NCBI RefSeq assembly: GCF_001650725.1
Contig: NZ_LXVX01000004.1
Coordinates: forward strand, 1-64,000
Source of the DNA: Sphingobium sp. TCM1
GTDB taxonomy: Bacteria > Pseudomonadota > Alphaproteobacteria > Sphingomonadales > Sphingomonadaceae
Direction of reading: 5' to 3'
DNA length: 64,000 nt
The stretch's first letter is position 1, and each line of letters begins with the position of its first letter. The translations under genes were made by a program, and so were the position numbers. Shown piece by piece: positions 43,878 to 52,245 of this stretch. Under the pieces are notes generated by a model. The model made no database searches and was not told where the DNA came from. It was given only the letters and a program-made list of their open reading frames with translations.

Positions 43878-43890
43878 AGGGACGGGGCGC

Positions 43891-44685
43891 TTAGCGCGGC
43901 GGCATTCGGATGGCGCCATCAATGCGCAGATTCTGGCCGTTGAAATAGCTGTTCCTGACCAGTTCGACGATCAGCGAACCAAACTCTTCCGGCTTGCCGA
44001 GACGCTTGGGGAAGGGCACCGACTTTTCCAGATTCTCGAAGATCTGCGGCGCCGTGTCCTTGACCCCCAACATGGGCGGGGTGGCAAAGATGCCCGGCAT
44101 GACCGAATTGACGCGGATGCCCAGTTCCATCAGGTCACGCGCCATCGGCAGGACCAGGCCATTGACGCCAGCCTTGAGCGACCCATAGGCCACCTGACCA
44201 ACCTGACCGTCCTGCGCCGCTGCCGAGCTGGTCAGCACGATCGCGCCGCGCTCGCCATCTTCGTTCAGCGGCTCGGCGGAGGCCATGCCCAACGCCGAAA
44301 TCGACGCCATGCGGTAGCTGGCGATCAGGATGCCCTGCGCGCCAAACGCATAATCTTCCGTCGACAGCCGCTTGAAGCCGCCGGTGTCGCGGTCGCGGGC
44401 AACCGTCTTGCCGCCCTTCGACACCTGCGCGCAATGAATCAGCGCCCGCTCCTGCCCATGGGCGGCGCGCGCCTTTTCAAAGCCGGCCAGCACCGAATCC
44501 TCGTCCAGAATGTTCACCTTGCAGAACAGGCCGCCGATGTCACGCGCGACGGCCTCACCCGCTTCCTCGTTCAGATCGAAGATCGCAACCTTCATACCCG
44601 CATCGGCGAGCGCCTTGGCCGATGCCTTGCCCAGGCCCGATGCGCCGCCGGTAACAATTGCGGCCAATTCATTCGTGATCTGCAT
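43891..44685 (-). CDS. 3-hydroxyacyl-CoA dehydrogenase type SDR (17beta-HSD10-like)
   Basis: A 264-residue SDR. VTGGASGLGKASAKALADAGMKVAIFDLNEEAG indicates NAD binding (Asp after strand 2). The catalytic serine is in VLTSSAAAQDGQVGQVAYGSLKAG with YxxxK, and ARDLMELGIRVNSVMPGIFATPPM is the pattern of HSD17B10-type enzymes, which oxidise 2-methyl-3-hydroxyacyl-CoA and steroids. The start has AAAAGGGGCG upstream. It follows the thiolase on the same strand, separated by a terminator, and has its own shared-box promoter. Confidence 0.9.
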   Translation of the reverse strand: MQITNELAAIVTGGASGLGKASAKALADAGMKVAIFDLNEEAGEAVARDIGGLFCKVNILDEDSVLAGFEKARAAHGQERALIHCAQVSKGGKTVARDRDTGGFKRLSTEDYAFGAQGILIASYRMASISALGMASAEPLNEDGERGAIVLTSSAAAQDGQVGQVAYGSLKAGVNGLVLPMARDLMELGIRVNSVMPGIFATPPMLGVKDTAPQIFENLEKSVPFPKRLGKPEEFGSLIVELVRNSYFNGQNLRIDGAIRMPPR

Positions 44686-44719
44686 GGCGAAACGCCCCTT
44701 TTCGTAAGAATCTATCAAC

Positions 44720-44738
44720 AACCTATATAACTAGGTTT
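44720..44738 (-). promoter_or_regulatory. Shared island box, copy 7, within inverted repeat
   Basis: AACCTATATAACTAGGTTT: read on the minus strand it contains AAACCTAGTTA, and the arms AACCTA/TAGGTT form an inverted repeat. It is about 35-53 bases before the SDR start at 44685, where a promoter must lie. Confidence 0.6.
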
Positions 44739-44789
44739 GCTACTGGTAAAGCCTGCTCTGACCTACCCCTCAAAGTCATCGCACCTTGT

Positions 44790-44826
44790 AAAAAAGCCGA
44801 CGCTCCCTTGCACCGGAGCGCCGGCT
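44790..44826 (-). terminator. Intrinsic terminator of the thiolase gene
   Basis: On the minus strand AGCCGGCGCTCC pairs with GGAGCGTCGGCT around an 8-base loop, followed by T6. It lies 45 bases after the thiolase stop and separates that gene from the SDR operon. Confidence 0.9.
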
Positions 44827-44870
44827 CAGCTTTGGGAGAGGAGATATGGCCAGGCCGTTCTCCTTCCCGT

Positions 44871-46034
44871 TCAGAGCGCCTCGACGATGGTGACGTTGGC
44901 GACACCGCCGCCTTCGCACATCGTCTGGAGCCCGTATTTCTTGCCCTGCGCCTTGAGCGCGTAAACGAGCGTCGTCATCAATTTCGTACCCGACGCGCCC
45001 AGCGGGTGGCCCAGCGCGATCGCGCCACCATTGACGTTGAGCTTGGCGGGGTCGGCATCCTGGTGCTTGAGCCAGGCCATCGGCACCGGGGCGAAGGCTT
45101 CGTTGACTTCATACAGGTCGATGTCGCCGATCTTGAGACCCGAGCGGGCAAAAGCCTTGTCGGTCGCGAACAGCGGCTCTTCGAGCATGACCACCGGGTC
45201 GCCGGCGGTCACGGTCATGTTCACAATGCGCGCCAGCGGGGTCAGGCCATATTCCTTGACCGCCTTTTCCGATGCGATCATCACCGCCGATGCGCCGTCG
45301 GTGATCTGGCTCGACGTTGCGGCGGTAATGACGCCGCCTTCGACCAACAGCTTGACCGCCGCCATACCTTCTGGCGAGGCGTCCCAGCGGATGCCTTCGT
45401 CGATCGTGTGCATTTCGCTGACGCCATCGGCGCCGACTATCTCCAGCGGCAGAATTTCCGCATCGAACGCCCCCGCCTTGGTCGCGCGCTGGGCGCGCAA
45501 ATGGCTTTCCAGACCATAGGCGTCCAGCATGTCACGGGTGAAGCCCCATTTCTTCGCGATCATCTCCGCACCGCCGAACTGGCTGAAGTTCTGGATGCCG
45601 AACCGGTCCTTGATCGAGGCCGGGAGCGGGTCGGATCCTTCGGGCGAGAGGGCGGCCGACCCCATGGGCACGCGCGTCATGCTTTCGGTGCCTGCCGCGA
45701 TGACGATGTCCTGCGTGCCCGACATGACCGCCTGCGCCGCAAACTGGATCGCCTGCTGCGAGGAACCGCACTGGCGATCGATGGTGACCGCCGGCACGCT
45801 GAGCGGCAGGCCGGACGCCAGCACGCAGTGTCGGCCGACATGCAGAGCCTGCTCGCCCGCCTGGGTAACGCAACCAACGATGACGTCGTCCACAGCTTCG
45901 CCCGGCACGCCGGCCCGCGCGACGACCGCGTCGAGGACCTTTGCGCCGAGATCGACCGGGTGCCAGCCGGCAAGGCGGCCACGGCGACGTCCACCGGCGG
46001 TACGGACGGCGGCTACGATATATGCTTCTGCCAC
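44871..46034 (-). CDS. Acetyl-CoA acyltransferase (3-ketoacyl-CoA thiolase)
   Basis: A 387-residue thiolase with all catalytic elements: nucleophile Cys89 in DRQCGSSQQA, NEAFAPVP, His343 in GGAIALGHPLGASG and Cys373 in MCEGGGVAN. It cleaves 3-ketoacyl-CoA with CoA, releasing acetyl- or propionyl-CoA, the last step of beta-oxidation. Steroid-cluster thiolases (FadA5/FadA6-like) belong to the same branch. The NMO-like gene lies upstream on the same strand with a 50-base gap, so both are probably driven by the box at 47123. Confidence 0.93.
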   Translation of the reverse strand: MAEAYIVAAVRTAGGRRRGRLAGWHPVDLGAKVLDAVVARAGVPGEAVDDVIVGCVTQAGEQALHVGRHCVLASGLPLSVPAVTIDRQCGSSQQAIQFAAQAVMSGTQDIVIAAGTESMTRVPMGSAALSPEGSDPLPASIKDRFGIQNFSQFGGAEMIAKKWGFTRDMLDAYGLESHLRAQRATKAGAFDAEILPLEIVGADGVSEMHTIDEGIRWDASPEGMAAVKLLVEGGVITAATSSQITDGASAVMIASEKAVKEYGLTPLARIVNMTVTAGDPVVMLEEPLFATDKAFARSGLKIGDIDLYEVNEAFAPVPMAWLKHQDADPAKLNVNGGAIALGHPLGASGTKLMTTLVYALKAQGKKYGLQTMCEGGGVANVTIVEAL

Positions 46035-46084
46035 TTCACTTGCTCCTGAAAGGGATGGGATGGAATAGGATGGGACGTCGGCGG

Positions 46085-47068
46085 TCAGCCCGCCAACATG
46101 CCCGACAGGCGCGTGTTCACGATCGCCGTGGCGTCAGCCACGATACGGTCGATCAGTTCCCGACAGGTCGGGATGTCGTGGATCAGGCCCTGGATCATGC
46201 CGGCCCAGAAGATGCCGGCATCCATGTCACCCTCTTCCAGGACCACCCGGCCCTTGGCCCCGGCCACATAAGCCTGCACGTCCTTGAAGGTCGCGTCCGG
46301 CTGCGCCAGGATTTCGACAACCTTGTCCGACACCGCGCTCTTGCCGACGCGGGCGGTGTTGTGGAGCTTGCGGAAAATCAGATTCGTGCCGCGCTCGTCA
46401 TTGTCGATATAGGCCTGCTTCACATTGGGATGGATTGGCGCCTCGACAGTGGCGCAGAAGCGCGTACCCATGTTGATGCCCTCCGCACCCAGCGCCAGCG
46501 CTGCGACCAGGCCACGCCCGTCGCCAAAACCGCCCGATGCGAGCATGGGGATCGTAACCTTGTCGGCTGCGGCGGGGATCAGGATCAGGCCGGGAATGTC
46601 ATCCTCGCCCGGATGCCCTGCACATTCGAAACCGTCGATCGAGATCGCGTCCACACCCTTCTTCTGGGCGGACACGGCATGACGCACGGCCGTGCATTTG
46701 TGGATGATACGAACATCCGCCGCCTTGAACATTTCCCAGATTTCCGCGACCGCAGGCGTTCCGGCAGTTTCGACCGCCTTGATCCCCATGTCGATGATCG
46801 CCTTCGCATAGGCCTTGTAATCAGGTGCGTTGATCGTCGGGAAGACGGTCATGTTCACGCCGAAGGGCTTGTCGGTCATCGACCGGCAACGCTCGATCTC
46901 CTTCTTGAGGTCATCGGGCGTGGGTTGGGTCAGACCGGTCAGGATCCCGAAGCCGCCCGCATTGGACACCGCGGACGCCAGTTCTGCGCGGCCCACGCCC
47001 TGCATACCGCCCTGAACGATAGGATGTTCGATGCCGAGCATCTCGGTGATACGTGTCTTGAAAGCCAT
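46085..47068 (-). CDS. Nitronate monooxygenase-fold FMN protein (paralogue)
   Basis: A 327-residue protein; ATG 47068 is preferred because the N-terminus then matches [22 protein letters not shown]. It is very similar to the one at 11556: [35 protein letters not shown] and [29 protein letters not shown]. The His of the CAGHPG loop takes the place of the NMO active-site histidine. A flavin-dependent step on a CoA ester, as in IpdC of steroid degradation, is more likely than nitronate oxidation. It is encoded with the thiolase. Confidence 0.87.
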   Translation of the reverse strand: MAFKTRITEMLGIEHPIVQGGMQGVGRAELASAVSNAGGFGILTGLTQPTPDDLKKEIERCRSMTDKPFGVNMTVFPTINAPDYKAYAKAIIDMGIKAVETAGTPAVAEIWEMFKAADVRIIHKCTAVRHAVSAQKKGVDAISIDGFECAGHPGEDDIPGLILIPAAADKVTIPMLASGGFGDGRGLVAALALGAEGINMGTRFCATVEAPIHPNVKQAYIDNDERGTNLIFRKLHNTARVGKSAVSDKVVEILAQPDATFKDVQAYVAGAKGRVVLEEGDMDAGIFWAGMIQGLIHDIPTCRELIDRIVADATAIVNTRLSGMLAG

Positions 47069-47122
47069 ATGTTTGCCCGTCCCGCTCCACTTTTGCTGCA
47101 AAGCCCCTCGACGGGCTTATCG

Positions 47123-47133
47123 CACCTAGTTAC
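47123..47133. promoter_or_regulatory. Shared island box, copy 8 (CACCTAGTTAC)
   Basis: It lies in the 127-base space between two divergent NMO-fold genes (starts 47068 and 47196), followed by a second half-site-like ACCTATG. One box could serve both directions. Confidence 0.55.
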
Positions 47134-47195
47134 CTATGATGTGGAAAAAGCGCTAGCCACTTTGGTGCGCCACGACAATGGGGAAGGATGACGGC

Positions 47196-48167
47196 ATGTC
47201 CATCGACTGGTCACAACTGGCATTGCCGGTGATGCAGGCACCGATGCTGATCTGTTCCAGCCTGGAACTGGTGATTGCGTCGTGTCGCGCAGGAATTATC
47301 GGAGCCTTTCCGAGCGGCAACCCGCGCGGCGATCATAGTCTCGACAGCTGGCTGTCGGCGATTCGCGAAGCGGAGGCCGAATCGCTGGACAAGGGCGAGC
47401 GCTTCGCCCCCTTCTGCGTCAATCTGCTCGCCAGCCGCGCGATCGACCAGCAGACCCGCGCCGACCGGCTCGCGACCTGCCGCAAGGCCAGGGTGCCACT
47501 GATCCTGACCAATCTGGGCGACCCCCGCGCCGAAGTCGAAGCCGCGCACGAATGGGGCGGCATCGTTTTCCACGATGTGACCACCATGAAGTTCGCGGAA
47601 AAGGCAATCGCATCGGGCGTCGATGGGTTGATGCTGGTCAGCGGCGGTGCGGGCGGCCATGCCGGCACGCTCAACCCCTTTTCCTTCCTGCCGCAGGTGC
47701 GGCGCATGTTCGACGGTACGATCATGCTGGCGGGCGGCATCGCCGACGGCAACGGGATCGCGGCAGCGCTGGCGCTGGGCGCGGACCTGGTGGTGATGGG
47801 CACGCGATTCATCGCAACTAAGGAATCAGGGACGTTCGACGCGCACAAGACTATGCTGGTCGAGTCGCGCGCTGAGGACGTGCTGTTCACCGACGCCATC
47901 GCCGGGATGCCGGCGAGCTTTCTGCGCCCGTCGATGATCGCCAACGGACTGGACCCGGACAAGCTGCCGCCGCCCAAGGGGATGCACACGCCCGACCTGC
48001 CCGAAGGACTGCGCGCATGGAAGCATATCTGGTCAGGCGGACATTCCACAGGACTGATCGACGACGTGCCGAGCGTTGCGGACCTGGTCGGGCGGCTGGG
48101 GCAGGAATTTGCGGCGGCGCGCCACCCTGGCGACTGGCGCGCGGCGCTGGCGCGGAGCCTGACATGA
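47196..48167 (+). CDS. Nitronate monooxygenase-fold flavoprotein
   Basis: A 323-residue NMO-superfamily protein of a different branch from the two others: PVMQAPMLICSS at the N-terminus, IVFHDVTTMKFAEKAI, and the active-site loop LVSGGAGGHAGTLNPFSF with the histidine expected of class I enzymes, then LAGGIADGNGIAAALALGADLVVMGTRF for FMN phosphate. ATG 47196 with GAAGGA is used. It is the first gene of an operon with a SnoaL-like protein, a hydratase, a quinone oxidoreductase-like MDR and an alpha/beta hydrolase, all joined by overlaps or short gaps. Confidence 0.86.
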   Translation: MSIDWSQLALPVMQAPMLICSSLELVIASCRAGIIGAFPSGNPRGDHSLDSWLSAIREAEAESLDKGERFAPFCVNLLASRAIDQQTRADRLATCRKARVPLILTNLGDPRAEVEAAHEWGGIVFHDVTTMKFAEKAIASGVDGLMLVSGGAGGHAGTLNPFSFLPQVRRMFDGTIMLAGGIADGNGIAAALALGADLVVMGTRFIATKESGTFDAHKTMLVESRAEDVLFTDAIAGMPASFLRPSMIANGLDPDKLPPPKGMHTPDLPEGLRAWKHIWSGGHSTGLIDDVPSVADLVGRLGQEFAAARHPGDWRAALARSLT

Positions 48168-48595
48168 CCATCGAGGAGATGCTGGACCGCGAGGCGATCC
48201 GCCTGCTGATGGCGACCTATACGATCAACGGCGATCGGGGCCGCATCGACGGGCTGGTCGATGCCTTCGCCGATGATGGCATATTGGAGTTTTCGGGCGA
48301 ACAGAGCCACGGACGGAGCGCGATTGCGCAACGGTTGGGGACGCCGGACCGACCGCGTGACCCACAGCACAGCTTCACCCGGCACAATCTGACCAGCTCG
48401 CTTGTGGAACTGGCGGGCGAAACCGCGACAGGCCGAACCTATTTCCAGGTCATGACCGACATCGGCCTCGATCATCACGGCCATTATGCCGATCGTTTCG
48501 AGCGGACGGGCGCGGGTTGGAGGATCGCACATCGCCAAGTGCGGATCGACTGGCAATCGCCCGACTCGCTCTACCCGCCCTTCCCGAAACGCTAA
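48164..48595 (+). CDS. SnoaL-like (NTF2-fold) protein
   Basis: A 143-residue protein of the SnoaL_4/NTF2-like superfamily: EEMLDREAIRLLMATYTINGDRGRIDGLVDAFADDGILEFSG, then GRSAIAQRLG, HNLTSSLVEL and YADRFERTGAGWRIAHRQVRIDW. The cone-shaped fold serves isomerases (ketosteroid isomerase type), dehydratases and accessory proteins. No clear catalytic Asp/Tyr pair can be assigned. It overlaps the NMO-fold gene (ATGA) and precedes the hydratase by 11 bases, so it probably acts in the same pathway step or stabilises an intermediate. Confidence 0.85.
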   Translation: MTIEEMLDREAIRLLMATYTINGDRGRIDGLVDAFADDGILEFSGEQSHGRSAIAQRLGTPDRPRDPQHSFTRHNLTSSLVELAGETATGRTYFQVMTDIGLDHHGHYADRFERTGAGWRIAHRQVRIDWQSPDSLYPPFPKR

Positions 48596-48606
48596 GGAGA
48601 CGAACC

Positions 48607-49386
48607 ATGGAGTTCATCACCGTCGACAAGGCCGATCGCGTGACCACAGTGACCCTGAACCGCCCAGAGGTAATGAATGCCATAAACGGTCGGATGCATC
48701 ATGAATTGCAGGCCGCGTTCGATGATTTCGCCAGCGACTGCGAACAGTTCGTTTGCATCGTAACAGGCGCGGGCGAGCGCGCCTTTTGCGCTGGATCGGA
48801 CCTGAAGGCCGTGGCCGAGCGCGGCGAGCATCCGGTCTATCCGGCCAGCGGCTATGCCGGGCTGATCGAACGGTTCGACTGCGACAAGCCGATCATCGCG
48901 GCGGTCAACGGGCTGGCGCTGGGCGGCGGGTTCGAGGTGGCGCTGGCCTGCGACATCATCATCGCGGCGGACCATGCGAGCTTCGGCCTGCCCGAACCGC
49001 TCGTCGGCGCGATCGCCTTTGGCGGCGGGCTGCACCGACTGGCACGCGAGATCGGCACGAAGCAGGCGCTGGGCATGATCCTGACATCGCGGCGGGTGAG
49101 CGCGCAGGACGGACTAAGGATGGGCTTCGTGAACGAGGTCGCGCCGCCAGAGGCGTTGATGGCAACGACACATCGCTGGGTCGCGGAGATTTTGCGTGCC
49201 TCCCCCATGGCGGTGCGCGCGTCCAAGCAGGTCGTCCATCGCGGGCTGGATGAAGCGAGCCTGGCCGCCGCGCTGGCCAACCAGGCCGATTATCCTGCCT
49301 ATGTCGCCTGGCGCGAGGCGGAGGACACGAAGGAAGGGCCGCTCGCCTTCGCACAGAAGCGCGCACCACACTGGAAGGGATGCTGA
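48607..49386 (+). CDS. Enoyl-CoA hydratase (both catalytic glutamates present)
   Basis: A 259-residue crotonase behind AAGGAGA. It is the only crotonase of the window that clearly keeps both hydratase glutamates: LALGGGFEVALACD and FGLPEPLVGAIAFGGGLHRL. ERAFCAGSDLKAV forms the CoA and oxyanion site. It hydrates 2-enoyl-CoA to 3-hydroxyacyl-CoA. It lies within the NMO-SnoaL-hydratase-MDR-hydrolase operon and its stop overlaps the next start (TGATG). Confidence 0.92.
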   Translation: MEFITVDKADRVTTVTLNRPEVMNAINGRMHHELQAAFDDFASDCEQFVCIVTGAGERAFCAGSDLKAVAERGEHPVYPASGYAGLIERFDCDKPIIAAVNGLALGGGFEVALACDIIIAADHASFGLPEPLVGAIAFGGGLHRLAREIGTKQALGMILTSRRVSAQDGLRMGFVNEVAPPEALMATTHRWVAEILRASPMAVRASKQVVHRGLDEASLAAALANQADYPAYVAWREAEDTKEGPLAFAQKRAPHWKGC

Positions 49387-50375
49387 TGAGCCGGGCGGTC
49401 GTCATCCGGGCGTTCGGGCCGCCCTCGGGCTTTTCGCTGGAGGAGCATGATCCCGGCGTACCGGGACCCGGAAGGGTCCGCATCGCCATCCGCGCGGCGG
49501 GCATCAGTTATGTCGACGTCCTGGTCGCGGCGGGGCTGTACCAGTTGAAGCCCACCCTTCCCTTCGTCCCTGGCAGCGAGTTTTCCGGGGTGATCGAGGC
49601 CGTCGGCGAGGGCGTCGATCCCGCACGTATCGGCGAGCGGGTGCTGGGCAGCGCCTTCGGCGCGGCCATCGGTGAAGCTTGCGTCATTCCAGCCAAGCTC
49701 GCCCTGCCGCTCCCCGACGCGATGGATTTCGTGACTGCGTCGGTGTTTCGGGTCAGCTACGCCACCGCCTATCATGCGCTGGTGCAACGCGCGCGGCTGC
49801 AACCAGAAGAAACGGTCTGCGTGCTAGGTGCAGGCGGCGCGGTCGGCTATGCCGCGATCGAAGTCGCCAAGGCGCTGGGCGCCAGGGTGATCGGATCGGC
49901 TTCGACCGCAGACAAACGCGCGTTGGCGACGCGGGGCGGGGCTGACGCGGTGATCGATGCCGCGTCGCCCAGCTGGCGCGACGACCTGAAGGCAGCCAAT
50001 GCGGGCAAGCCGGTGGACGTGATCGTCGATCCGGTGGGGGGTGAAGCGACCGAACCGGCCTTCCGCTCCCTGGCCTGGAACGGGCGGCATCTGGTCATTG
50101 GCTTTGCCGGCGGCTCAATCCCAAGGCTGCCGGTCAATCTCGCGCTGCTGAAGGGCGCTTCGCTGATCGGCGTCGATGTGCGCCAGTTCGGGGATTATGA
50201 GCACGCGCTGGCGGAGGCCAATGTGCAGGCGCTGCTCGCCCTTTTCGCACAGGGCAAGCTGCACCCACCCATCGCCCGCACCTATCCGATCGACGATTTC
50301 GTCGCTGCAATGGAGGAAGCCCAGCGCGGCGTCACCGCCGGGCGCATCGTCATCACCATGGCCGCGCCACAATGA
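49386..50375 (+). CDS. Zinc-free medium-chain reductase (quinone oxidoreductase-like)
   Basis: A 329-residue MDR without zinc-ligand cysteines: GISYVDVLVAAGLYQLKPTLPFVPGSEFSGVIEAVGEGV, SYATAYHALVQRARLQPEETVCVLGAGGAVGYAAIEVAKALGARVIGSAST, and DVIVDPVGGEATEPAFRSL. The Rossmann loop with SASTADKR suggests NADPH. The group includes quinone oxidoreductases and enoyl-CoA/acryloyl reductases. ATG 49386, within TGATG, is preferred to ATG 49380. The genomic neighbours suggest a CoA-bound or enone substrate. Confidence 0.88.
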   Translation: MSRAVVIRAFGPPSGFSLEEHDPGVPGPGRVRIAIRAAGISYVDVLVAAGLYQLKPTLPFVPGSEFSGVIEAVGEGVDPARIGERVLGSAFGAAIGEACVIPAKLALPLPDAMDFVTASVFRVSYATAYHALVQRARLQPEETVCVLGAGGAVGYAAIEVAKALGARVIGSASTADKRALATRGGADAVIDAASPSWRDDLKAANAGKPVDVIVDPVGGEATEPAFRSLAWNGRHLVIGFAGGSIPRLPVNLALLKGASLIGVDVRQFGDYEHALAEANVQALLALFAQGKLHPPIARTYPIDDFVAAMEEAQRGVTAGRIVITMAAPQ

Positions 50376-51160
50376 TCCGCACGATCGCGGTCGAGGGCGC
50401 GAGGCTGGTCTATGAAGATGTGGGTAGCGGCGATCCGCTTCTGTGCGTTCATGGCTTTGGCGGCAGCCGGGCAAGCTGGGAGCCGATATGGCGGACCATC
50501 ACTGCCGGTCGGCGGGGACTGAGGCTCGACCAGCGCGGCTTCGGCGAGTCGATAGCGAGCGCTGCTGTGGACTATAGCCACGCCGACGATCTGCTGGCGC
50601 TGATGGACGATGCCGGTGTTGCGCGATGCGACCTGATCGGATTTTCGCTGGGGGGTGCGGTATCTCTGCAATTTGCTCTCGATCATCCCGAACGGGTGCG
50701 CCGACTGGTGCTGATCGCGCCTGCGCTGTTCGGCTGGGACTGGTCGGAGGCGTGGCGATCCGAATGGCGGGCGGTCACGACTCACGCGCGGGCCGGCGAT
50801 ATGGAGAGCGCGCGCCGTCGATGGCTCGCGCACCCGATGTTCACCGCGGCAATGCGCAATCCTGGACACGCTGCAATCATGCGCGAAGAAATCGCCCTGT
50901 TCCCCGGCCAGCAATGGGTCGAGGCAGATGGGCAGCGGCCAACGGGTTCCGACCTTGAACGGATAGACATACTTGCCATGCCCTGTCTGTTGCTCACAGG
51001 CGAGCAGGACGTGACCGACCTGCGCGAGATCGCCGACCTGCTGCCTGTGCTGTCGGACCAAGTCCAGCGGCTCGACTATCCCGGCTGCGGCCACATGCTG
51101 ATGCTGGAGGCCTCCAATCGCGTTGCGGCCGATATCAACAGGTTCCTGGCCACGGGCTGA
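50372..51160 (+). CDS. Alpha/beta hydrolase
   Basis: A 262-residue alpha/beta hydrolase with HGFGGSRASWEP for the oxyanion, LDQRGFGES, the nucleophile serine in GFSLGGAVSLQFA at about residue 90, aspartate in LLTGEQDVTDL and histidine in YPGCGHMLMLEASN. Likely substrates are a lactone, an ester or a C-C bond of a ring-cleavage product. It overlaps the MDR gene by ATGA and is the last gene of the operon; the DUF2889 gene converges 5 bases later. Confidence 0.88.
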   Translation: MIRTIAVEGARLVYEDVGSGDPLLCVHGFGGSRASWEPIWRTITAGRRGLRLDQRGFGESIASAAVDYSHADDLLALMDDAGVARCDLIGFSLGGAVSLQFALDHPERVRRLVLIAPALFGWDWSEAWRSEWRAVTTHARAGDMESARRRWLAHPMFTAAMRNPGHAAIMREEIALFPGQQWVEADGQRPTGSDLERIDILAMPCLLLTGEQDVTDLREIADLLPVLSDQVQRLDYPGCGHMLMLEASNRVAADINRFLATG

Positions 51161-51165
51161 TCATT

Positions 51166-52245
51166 TCAGCCTTCCACGGGATCGGGCAGATGGCTCGCCA
51201 GCGTCGGCACTTCGGCCAACGCGCGCAGCATGTCGTTGAGATGTGTGCAGCCCGCGGTCTTGCGCAGCGTAAGCAACACTTCATTGCGCAGATCAACGAG
51301 CGGCACGCCTACAAGTGCGTCGACATTGACCGGCGCGGCGCGACACTCCTTGTACGGCAGGGTGCCCGGTCGCGCGACGACGCTGCGCAAGCACTGGGTT
51401 GCGGCGTCGGCCGTCGCAGTGAGTCGATATTCGTGAATCGCGATCCGGTCCCCGCCATCGGGCGCGCTGGCGCTGTCCTGAAAGCCGGATTCGACGTGAA
51501 TGACATCGCCTTCACGCCAGACGTCGATGCGCCGGGCACGGCGAAAGTTCACCCCACCCCGATCAATCAGCGGATGCCAGCCATCGGGATCTTCAGGGTT
51601 GACCAGCGATGGAACGCGCGAGGCATTCTGGTCCGGCACGGGCCTGCCGCCGATGGACAGGGCGTCCGAACCCGGCCGGAAGCCGATGCAGATGCCTTCC
51701 ATGCGCGCCGCATGGTCTGCTCGTTCCTGCACCGAAAGGCGCGACATCCAGTCCTGGGTCCAGCGCGACCAGGCCCAGCCGCCCACCAGCGACGCGCCCG
51801 CCAGATCGTCGAGCAGCAGGTAGAGCGGTGTGCCGCCCCGCTTTTCGCCAGGTAGCGCCTTGTCGATTTCCGCGCGCAGATAGCCGCCCGCTCGTGCGCC
51901 GGACAATTGGGCAAGTTCGGGACGCGGCGGCGTGCTGGTCACCGAAAGCATCACCCGGTGTTCGGCGACCACGTCGATGTGGGCCGTCGCGACGATGGCC
52001 GGCTTTGGGACAGGCCCGCCTCCCTGCCATTCCGTAACGATATCGCGCGCATCACCGGCAAAAATCACGTCGCCATCCTGGCCATCCGGCCAGGTCGCGT
52101 CGAGCGTCATCGTGCGGCGTACCGACCCCGGCCGGCGCAGGGGAGACGGCCCCCAGGGCTGGCTGACTGGAACGTCGAACAGCGGCAACGGCGCGCCCGA
52201 GAGCGCCACGCCGTGGGCCCCCGGTTCAATGGCAATGTCGCTCAC
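51166..52245 (-). CDS. DUF2889-domain protein
   Basis: A 359-residue protein whose C-terminal part matches the DUF2889 pattern VPLVDLRNEVLLTLRKTAGCTHLNDMLRALAEVP. The earlier part has a positive, beta-rich stretch RRTMTLDATWPDGQDGDVIFAGDARDIV and VNFRRARRIDVWREGDVIHVESGFQDS. DUF2889 proteins occur beside acyl-CoA dehydrogenases and ring-degradation genes, but the activity is not known. GTG 52245 overlaps the upstream dehydrogenase stop as GTGA. It is therefore third in an operon with two acyl-CoA dehydrogenases, a strong guilt-by-association clue. Confidence 0.8.
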   Translation of the reverse strand: MSDIAIEPGAHGVALSGAPLPLFDVPVSQPWGPSPLRRPGSVRRTMTLDATWPDGQDGDVIFAGDARDIVTEWQGGGPVPKPAIVATAHIDVVAEHRVMLSVTSTPPRPELAQLSGARAGGYLRAEIDKALPGEKRGGTPLYLLLDDLAGASLVGGWAWSRWTQDWMSRLSVQERADHAARMEGICIGFRPGSDALSIGGRPVPDQNASRVPSLVNPEDPDGWHPLIDRGGVNFRRARRIDVWREGDVIHVESGFQDSASAPDGGDRIAIHEYRLTATADAATQCLRSVVARPGTLPYKECRAAPVNVDALVGVPLVDLRNEVLLTLRKTAGCTHLNDMLRALAEVPTLASHLPDPVEG

